DNA from: Alphaproteobacteria bacterium UBA3768
GTDB taxonomy: Bacteria; Pseudomonadota; Alphaproteobacteria; CAAHEQ01; UBA3637
Assembly (NCBI GenBank): GCA_002372315.1
Contig: DFFU01000012.1
Coordinates: forward strand, 62,001 to 126,000
Direction of reading: 5' to 3'
DNA length: 64,000 nt
The notes below the pieces were generated by a model. It saw nothing but the letters and a program-made list of their open reading frames with translations, did not search any database and was not told where the DNA came from. The position numbers were made by a program, and so were the translations under genes. Position 1 is the stretch's first letter. Each line of letters opens with the position of its first letter. This document shows, piece after piece, positions 58,283 through 64,000 of this stretch.

Positions 58283-60190
58283 TTATCCTCCTATTTTAAT
58301 ATCGCTTGTAACTGAAACAAGTTGAAATGGTAAAGGTTGATTGCCCAAGATGCTCCACAACGGTTGTAAAGGGGTTCTTTTCCACCCCAATCCACGAACA
58401 ACAATGTCTATTGTTTTATTGCTTGGCGGACTATCCAAAACGTATTGCGCCAAATTTTCTACCATTTCTTGGTGTAAGCCTGATCCTGTGTCAATTTGTA
58501 AACTTTCTGTATTGATGATACGAAAAACTCCACGTACTAAACGACAGTTTGTGACGGGGGCAGGACCATTGTTGGCGCCAGCCACAGGTGGTAAGGGGAC
58601 TACTTTATGCGTAAATTCTAATCCTATCTGTAATTGATGAGCACTGATTTTTAAATCAATTTGACCATTGATGATACTTTGATTCTCCTGTAAACGATTA
58701 TCGGCCAATAATTGAACTTCATATCCGTTGAGATAATTCAAATTTTCCCAGTGAGATTTTACATTTTCACTGTGATGAATTGTTGCGAAATCCATGCTGA
58801 CATTATTGGATAATTTTTCCAAATAATAATTATTTTTACGTTGAATGATAAAGTATGTATTTTGCCCAGATACGGTTACATACAAAAATTTCCCTTGTGT
58901 ATTGTGGCGTGTCCAACTTTGCATATCTTCGGCGCGAAAACTGGTCAAAGCTGACATTGTACCATCTTGCATGATAATATAGGCTTGACGCATGTATTTA
59001 TCATAGGCCATATCTATGGGCTGATTGATGAGATGATGAGCCAATAAGGATAAATCTGTTGCCTGATATAATCCTTCTAAATCTGAAAATAAAAATTCAC
59101 GAATCTCTTTACCATTGGCTGCCGCAAATATCGTTGCTCCATCAATACCTACAGGGGGTACATAGCGTGTATCGGGTGAACCAACTTGAGTTTGTCGTCG
59201 CAGTTGGATTGATGCTGGTGTTAAGGGATCCCCTGTTACCATCCATTCTGCGCTGGTGGTAAAAACCTGTAAGTGCCGTCCCGAAAACAAAGCGCAAATT
59301 TTATTACTGTTATCGGATAACAATGAAAAAGTAATAGCTTCGTTATCCAAAGCTTCACCTTCTTCAAAATTGGCTATATCATCACTTTGACTGAACCATA
59401 ACGTATTGGGTAAATCCTTGGATCCCCCGAAAACTAAGCGGCGCTGATAGGTTGTGACGGACATGGGCCAACCATGTGTTTCATTGAATGTGGTTTCCCC
59501 CCAATAGCGGGTTGCAGGCAGTGTATTTTCATCACCTAATTTTTTTAAAACAGTTGCGCTGGCATGTTTTGTATCTGTAATTGCGGTTATTTTAACATAA
59601 CCGCTTCCCAATTTAAAAGGTTGATTGATATGATGGGATTGAAATATATCAGCGCTGGCTGTTAAAGTTACATTTCCAGAAGTACCGCTGGCAGCAATAG
59701 TTACAGATTCATTTTGAAAACGGTGATAAGGTTGGTGCGTATAGCCATCGGTTGTTATAAATTGAAATGGCATAGTTGACCAAATATTTTCTTCAATGAT
59801 GAATCTTTGTGGGGCAATATCAGGGTGTACAATAATTAAGCCATTGGATAAAGTTGTCCAACGAATTTGGGCAAGTTGATTGGCTTGCCATGGTGTTGAT
59901 AGTGTGGTGTACAAGGTGTCATCTTTATAAATCAACGTTTGCTGATCTTGAATGATAAATAAATAGGTGTGTGTACTGTCTTGCGCATAGGAAATTAATC
60001 TTCCAGTACCCGATAAGGTATCAATATAGGCAAGGCCCGGACGACGATGAATCCCACCAGTGGGTTCTATAAATACATTTTCCAAAACTTGGGCCCCATT
60101 ATTATAGCTAGATAGATCTACGCGTCCCAATAAGTCAGTGGATAATTCACCGGCCGTAAAATTTGTTTTTGCTGTAAATAAATTTGTCAT
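58283..60190 (-). CDS. Phage tail tube/stabilisation protein (tubular B-like)
   Basis: 635 residues. The start FTAGELSTDLLGRVDLSSYN and the next VFIEPTGGIHRRPGLAYIDT are typical of large podovirus tail nozzle proteins, which are mostly beta-sheet and propeller-like. Further signature-like stretches are TYQRRLVFGGSKDLPNTLWF near 249 and VWSTM-type WD residues across the middle. It would form the distal part of the short tail. It overlaps the tubular A-like gene in an ATGA-type arrangement. Confidence 0.85.
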   Translation of the reverse strand: MTNLFTAKTNFTAGELSTDLLGRVDLSSYNNGAQVLENVFIEPTGGIHRRPGLAYIDTLSGTGRLISYAQDSTHTYLFIIQDQQTLIYKDDTLYTTLSTPWQANQLAQIRWTTLSNGLIIVHPDIAPQRFIIEENIWSTMPFQFITTDGYTHQPYHRFQNESVTIAASGTSGNVTLTASADIFQSHHINQPFKLGSGYVKITAITDTKHASATVLKKLGDENTLPATRYWGETTFNETHGWPMSVTTYQRRLVFGGSKDLPNTLWFSQSDDIANFEEGEALDNEAITFSLLSDNSNKICALFSGRHLQVFTTSAEWMVTGDPLTPASIQLRRQTQVGSPDTRYVPPVGIDGATIFAAANGKEIREFLFSDLEGLYQATDLSLLAHHLINQPIDMAYDKYMRQAYIIMQDGTMSALTSFRAEDMQSWTRHNTQGKFLYVTVSGQNTYFIIQRKNNYYLEKLSNNVSMDFATIHHSENVKSHWENLNYLNGYEVQLLADNRLQENQSIINGQIDLKISAHQLQIGLEFTHKVVPLPPVAGANNGPAPVTNCRLVRGVFRIINTESLQIDTGSGLHQEMVENLAQYVLDSPPSNKTIDIVVRGLGWKRTPLQPLWSILGNQPLPFQLVSVTSDIKIGG

Positions 60191-60756
60191 TCACGTACCT
60201 CAATTAAAGAAAAATCTTGGAAGCAAGAATTGGTGGCTTGTTGAGAATCTACTAATCGTGCTTGAACAAGTTCTTCGGATGCAATTTTGCGCATATAGTC
60301 TGTGCGAGTGGTGCTTTCGGTTAGGGGTAAGCAAAATTCAGCAGCTAAATTAGCCACGAGTGCTTTTACGAAAAAAGGTGGAAAAGTACTTTCATCTGGT
60401 TTTTCAATATAGGTCAAGATAACTTCGGGCGCATTGGTATAAAGGTGAGTTCCCACAATACGGTATTTTAAACCGCTGCTTTTTGTATTCTGTCCCGCGG
60501 ACAAGATACGTAAACAATTATTAGGTAATTGATAAGCGTATTGATAATCTGTTAAAGGAACAGCCTGTAATCGTCCCAAGGATGATTGCTTTAAAGCAAA
60601 GCGCCAAGGATATGAGGAAAGTAGATCCTGTAAAATGGTATCATAAAGTTGACCAGCAACTTCACTTTCAGTTGTTTCTTCATTAAAAGAAGTAATACTT
60701 TTGGCGCCTAGTTTAATTAACGCTTGAGAACATAAAGTGATAGCGGTATTGCTCAT
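60187..60756 (-). CDS. Phage head-tail connector (tubular A-like)
   Basis: 189 residues matching podovirus tubular A/gp11-like adaptors: ITLCSQALIKLGAKSITSFN at the start, LQDLLSSYPWRFALKQSSLG near 46 and LPLTESTTRTDYMRKIASEE near 145. It joins the portal to the tail nozzle. AAAGGAGAG precedes the ATG. A terminator separates it from the capsid gene. Confidence 0.85.
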   Translation of the reverse strand: MSNTAITLCSQALIKLGAKSITSFNEETTESEVAGQLYDTILQDLLSSYPWRFALKQSSLGRLQAVPLTDYQYAYQLPNNCLRILSAGQNTKSSGLKYRIVGTHLYTNAPEVILTYIEKPDESTFPPFFVKALVANLAAEFCLPLTESTTRTDYMRKIASEELVQARLVDSQQATNSCFQDFSLIEVRE

Positions 60757-60776
60757 TTTTCTCTCCTTTGAAAATT

Positions 60777-60806
60777 AAAAAACCGGTCTTGTTCAGACCG
60801 GTTTTG
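60777..60806 (-). terminator. Terminator after the capsid gene
   Basis: Stem AACCGGTCT/AGACCGGTT (60781-60802) and T run on the minus strand, 17 bp after the capsid stop, in the same place as the late terminator that follows gene 10 in T7. Confidence 0.8.
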
Positions 60807-60818
60807 TCATATAAATTT

Positions 60819-61667
60819 TTATGCGGATGGGGCAATATCCAAACATTCCATTTTAACAACGCCTTTGGCATCAATCAAGCAAGCCCCTTGACTCATCATA
60901 TTGTTCACATAATGGGCGGCATAATCACCATGCCATGTAATGTCGGTGGTGATGTCTTGACCGGCGGCCAAACCGATAGCGGATTTATGATAGATAAAGC
61001 ACGTTGTTTTGGCGGATGCACCACTTCCTGATGTGGGTAATCCTGTATGCATAATCCAATTGATCCCCATCCACTTACGGGATTCAGAGCCACTTAATAG
61101 TGGATGTTCATCACCCACATAATTGGCGTTAGAAAATTCATCCAAACTCAACAACTGGTTCCATTGGGCCGGTCCTACTAAGGCATAACGTTCGCCATCA
61201 TCTGGAACATCATTGGTATTCAATGTCTTAAAGGCGGCCAAAATGCGATCCTTTGTTAAGGCTTCAGAACTAGTCCCGGCTGTTTGTGTAGCATTACCTA
61301 AGGCCGCAATAATTAAAGCATCTGTTTTGCGACCTAGTGCATAAGCGCCCGCGGTAGCCAAAACTTTGCGTTCATCATGTCCGACCTTCAATTCATCCAA
61401 TTTGTCCACCCATTGACCAGCATACCAGTCAGCCAAAGTGCATTCTACAGGAGCATGTGTAACGGCGGCGGGTGTTAACTGGGCGTTGCGGGCCGATTTT
61501 TGATTGGCGCTTTGGGCGCCGATTACTTGAAAGGTGGTGCTGGAACCTGTGATACCGCCTTTAAAGCGGACGGTATTGCGCAATTTTGAACCTTGTTGTT
61601 GATAGGCAGTGTGTACATCGGCTTCAAAATGTTTAATGAATGAAGCGTCAATAGCAGTAGATGTCAT
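60819..61667 (-). CDS. Major capsid protein
   Basis: 282 residues of an HK97-fold capsid protein of the podovirus type: FIKHFEADVHTAYQQQGSKL near 10, then NTVRFKGGITGSSTTFQVIG (N arm and E loop), GAYALGRKTDALIIAAL near 106 (the spine helix), and NYVGDEHPLLSGSESRKWMG near 180. It builds the head. GGAGAAAATAAT precedes the ATG. It is bounded downstream by a terminator, which would give it a separate, higher level of transcript. Confidence 0.9.
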   Translation of the reverse strand: MTSTAIDASFIKHFEADVHTAYQQQGSKLRNTVRFKGGITGSSTTFQVIGAQSANQKSARNAQLTPAAVTHAPVECTLADWYAGQWVDKLDELKVGHDERKVLATAGAYALGRKTDALIIAALGNATQTAGTSSEALTKDRILAAFKTLNTNDVPDDGERYALVGPAQWNQLLSLDEFSNANYVGDEHPLLSGSESRKWMGINWIMHTGLPTSGSGASAKTTCFIYHKSAIGLAAGQDITTDITWHGDYAAHYVNNMMSQGACLIDAKGVVKMECLDIAPSA

Positions 61668-61786
61668 ATTATTTTCTCCATGTTATAAGTTAAAAAAATC
61701 CTTATAAAAGGTTGTGAAGAAAATCTTCGCCCTTTATTCAGGCTGATTTAAGTGCGGGGCAATCAAGCTTATCCGCAAAAAAGGTT

Positions 61787-62458
61787 TTAGCCGTAGAGAC
61801 GTTTAAAACCTTTTTCAATACGTCCGACTAATTCAGGATCTTGATCTTTCCAATATTTAGGGTCCTGCATCAATCGGCGTAAAGTTTTTTCATCGTCCAT
61901 AGCAGATGGGCGACTTTTACCCGTTAAAACGGGCATTTCTTGTTTTTCTTGCATCAAACGATAAAGCGTTAAAATGCCATCTTTACTGGATGATAAAAGT
62001 TCCAAAACTTTGGAATCTAAGTTTTTTTCACCCCAAGCGGACAATTCTCGTGCAACATTATTAAATTGTTCTGGTCCTCCAAATTCATCCTCTAAGGCTT
62101 TTAATTCTTTGTCCGCGCCCACTTCGTTGGCAAAAGTTTCCAATTGTGGCAAAATAAAATCAGCTGCAATATCGTAAACGCCTTGCACTTGTTCATTGGT
62201 GAGTCCCAAAGCAAATAGGCGTTTGTTGATTTCATTATCCGAAACTAATAATGGATTTTTGGGTGTGATTTTATATTCTTCGGCTTTATTAGGAATTGTT
62301 CCTTGCGGTGTTTGGCGAGGGGCACTCATCTTTTTTTCCAAGGCTAAATACGATTTTAATAGGTCATTGGTGTTTAATTTTCCCTCTTTATCCAAAAATT
62401 TTTCAGGGATAACGGGTGTTTCTTCGGATGTTTTTTCAGGAATTTTTTCTTCAAGCAT
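61787..62458 (-). CDS. Phage scaffolding protein
   Basis: 223 residues, acidic and helical: a Pro/Glu/Lys-rich start (KIPEKTSEETPVIPEKFLD), a KLNTNDLLKSYLALEKKMSA segment near 28 as seen in T7 gp9-like scaffolds, and a basic C-terminal helix (VGRIEKGFKRLYG) of the sort that binds capsid subunits. It would guide head assembly and leave before packaging. AAGGAGAAAAA precedes the ATG. Position directly before the capsid gene supports the call. Confidence 0.82.
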   Translation of the reverse strand: MLEEKIPEKTSEETPVIPEKFLDKEGKLNTNDLLKSYLALEKKMSAPRQTPQGTIPNKAEEYKITPKNPLLVSDNEINKRLFALGLTNEQVQGVYDIAADFILPQLETFANEVGADKELKALEDEFGGPEQFNNVARELSAWGEKNLDSKVLELLSSSKDGILTLYRLMQEKQEMPVLTGKSRPSAMDDEKTLRRLMQDPKYWKDQDPELVGRIEKGFKRLYG

Positions 62459-62467
62459 TTTTTCTCC

Positions 62468-62665
62468 TTATGGTTGTTTTCCTTGTTGAATCAAATGGTT
62501 TAAGGTGGCAATTAAAGCGCGTTGGCCCTCTAAATACCATAGCTCTTGATTGGTGGCATTGGGGGCCAAAACACGATTTGTTATTTTTTGGTTTAAGTAA
62601 TCCAACACGATTTTACCATCAGCTAAATTGGATAATCTTACCAAAGATCTCGCAACTTGAATCAT
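62468..62665 (-). CDS. Small phage protein (65 aa)
   Basis: 65 residues, helical, with NQELWYLEGQRALIATLNHL near 40, which resembles short head-associated proteins lying between portal and scaffold genes in podoviruses. It overlaps the portal stop by 4 bp. Function unknown. Confidence 0.65.
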   Translation of the reverse strand: MIQVARSLVRLSNLADGKIVLDYLNQKITNRVLAPNATNQELWYLEGQRALIATLNHLIQQGKQP

Positions 62666-64000
62666 GCGATACTTTCATCTGACTTTTGAATAAAATTGGC
62701 GGGTAATCCCATTTTTTCTGTCAGCCATTTTAAAACTTCTGGAACATTCATTTTATTGAGTGCCTCTTGTCCTATACTGCCCACGGCGGTCAACCACGCT
62801 AAAGCATTTTGTGCTTCCTTTTTGGCTTGGTTCTCAGCTCTGGGTGATTTATAGGTAATATTTAATAGTCGTCCATCCAAAAAGATTTCATGAATTTCAC
62901 CGCGTTTGCGCAAAATATTTACAGCCCGTTCAATCAGTGGTGTCAATAATTCAGATTGCAATCTGCCATAGGTGGCACCTAATACACGAATCATTTCTTC
63001 GGTGCGCTCCAATACTTCGGTGGCGGTCATCTTCATTTCATCACAAACTGTTCCCAGTTTATCACCCAATAAAGCATGACGAATCCGTTCGCGCAAATCT
63101 TTGATAACCAATTGCGATACATCAAACTTGCCGGGGGATTCCAAAGGTGTAAGACCTTTGGAACCGACGGCTTTGGGAATAATGGCGCCCGGGGTCAAAT
63201 TGATGTTGGCGGGGTTGAGGACACCATCATCTTCGGCCAGCCAGATACCTGTCACGGCAATCGTGGCGTTTTTCAAGATCAATTCCACGACTTTGTTGGC
63301 GGTTTTTATATCGGGCAGGGCTTTCATGACAGGGGAACGGCCGTAAGTTTCCCCCGGGGCTTTCAGCCAGCGAAAAGCGATGAAGGGCGAAGTGGTGTAA
63401 TATGTTTCCCTCAGGAGGAAAGGTGACTCCTGTGTGTCATCGCTTGGGATAGACTGGCTATTGGGATCTAAAAAGGCAATGTAATCATAACCGCCTTTGG
63501 CGCGTGGAATAAGCGCTTCTATGACGTGCAAGGGGCTGTGATCATCCGAATCTCGTTTTGGTAATTTTTGAATGCCAAATTTGGCAATAAAACTGGTTTC
63601 ATCCATTTGAAATGTCCGAAAAACCTTATCCAAGCGGCCATTGGGACCTTCTGCCAAACAGATTTCATTGAGTGGAACTGCTGTAAATTTAAATGCACTA
63701 TTGGAACCAATTGGGGCTTCTTCAAATAATAGACAAGCAGTACCAACTGTTACTAAATCTAAATAGCATTGATGAATTTCAGTTGAAAAATTGCTGCGAT
63801 CCAAATGCATTTGAAGCGTTTTGGAAATTTTATTCAAACTGGGGGCAATTTGGATTTTTTCGCCATCGGATAGTTCAGTACCTGCTGTTAAATGAAACCA
63901 TTCCACCCATGGTGGCGTTAATTCGGATAACATCAGTGCTGCCAAATGATCGGTAGCATCCATGGCAGTGGCATCATAAAGGCTTGAGATTTTATTGCTA
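62662..64000 (-). CDS. Portal protein (T7-like head-tail connector, partial)
   Basis: About 446 residues are visible; the frame runs open through the window edge, so the true N-terminus is missing although an internal ATG lies at 63963. LYDATAMDATDHLAALMLSE with LTPPWVEWFHL is the typical podovirus portal start region. GRSPVMKALPDIKTANKVVE near residue 215 (from 63963) and the C-terminal crown helices (QSELLTPLIERAVNILRKRG) follow. It forms the dodecameric ring for DNA passage. An SD site cannot be seen. Confidence 0.9.
   Translation of the reverse strand, partial: SNKISSLYDATAMDATDHLAALMLSELTPPWVEWFHLTAGTELSDGEKIQIAPSLNKISKTLQMHLDRSNFSTEIHQCYLDLVTVGTACLLFEEAPIGSNSAFKFTAVPLNEICLAEGPNGRLDKVFRTFQMDETSFIAKFGIQKLPKRDSDDHSPLHVIEALIPRAKGGYDYIAFLDPNSQSIPSDDTQESPFLLRETYYTTSPFIAFRWLKAPGETYGRSPVMKALPDIKTANKVVELILKNATIAVTGIWLAEDDGVLNPANINLTPGAIIPKAVGSKGLTPLESPGKFDVSQLVIKDLRERIRHALLGDKLGTVCDEMKMTATEVLERTEEMIRVLGATYGRLQSELLTPLIERAVNILRKRGEIHEIFLDGRLLNITYKSPRAENQAKKEAQNALAWLTAVGSIGQEALNKMNVPEVLKWLTEKMGLPANFIQKSDESIA

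Noticed and set aside
63076..63426. 116-codon open frame on the plus strand within the portal gene
   Set aside because: Antisense shadow of a locally more GC-rich stretch of the portal coding sequence; no start signals.

Overview
The window is AT-rich, densely coded bacterial DNA with a Gram-negative envelope gene set (waaA, lpxK, an LpxL-type acyltransferase, lolA, FadL-type and porin-type barrels). The combination of hdaA next to a PerM-type permease, mtaB-ftsY, an L31 without zinc cysteines, a short FtsY and a HisRS beginning GMRDFLP points to an alphaproteobacterium, probably a host-associated low-GC lineage. This placement is inference from gene content, not from a search.

Region 1 (1-8176) is an accessory array ending at a tRNA-Gln(CUG) gene. 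Seven single-gene units (an 88-aa orphan, a family 2 glycosyltransferase, a 326-aa orphan, a SAM methyltransferase, a NADAR protein, a MORN-like protein, an 80-aa orphan) are separated by eight copies of a roughly 140-bp structured repeat, some partial or expanded. Each gene has its own promoter. The two ends of each unit are complementary to each other and differ from unit to unit, as in integron cassettes. The repeat core also matches the 3' end and terminator of the neighbouring tRNA-Gln. No recombinase is visible. This is the strongest candidate for an undescribed system here. A further glycosyltransferase runs off the left edge.

Region 2 (8200-45840) is core genome with lineage-specific insertions: rpmE, obgE, hisS, a DUF2066 / PerM / hdaA / ftsK / cysteine-rich protein / lolA operon, waaA-lpxK-lpxL, mtaB-ftsY, a transporter-like HEAT protein with a separate cyclic-nucleotide-binding protein, a dCMP deaminase, recA, rbfA-truB, and a 1140-aa lysophospholipid transporter/acyltransferase/acyl-ACP synthetase fusion. 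Notable items are an IS1-type zinc ribbon fused to an SGNH hydrolase, three cysteine-rich secreted paralogues, a SixA-like protein without its catalytic RHG motif, and several genes whose promoter predicts a leaderless mRNA.

Region 3 (46096-55336) is an R64-type IVb pilus assembly operon: an OmpA-like protein, a TcpQ-like protein, PilN secretin, PilO, PilP, PilQ ATPase and PilR. A VirB2/TrbC-like pilin is divergent from it. No type IV prepilin or prepilin peptidase is in the window.

Region 4 (55333-64000, all minus strand) is a compact T7-like podovirus virion and lysis module in T7 order: portal (running off the right edge), a small protein, scaffold, capsid, tail tube A-like, tail tube B-like, ejection-like protein, putative small terminase, large terminase, endolysin and two small membrane proteins. 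No large internal core proteins or tail fibre are present. It converges directly on pilR with a 4-bp overlap.
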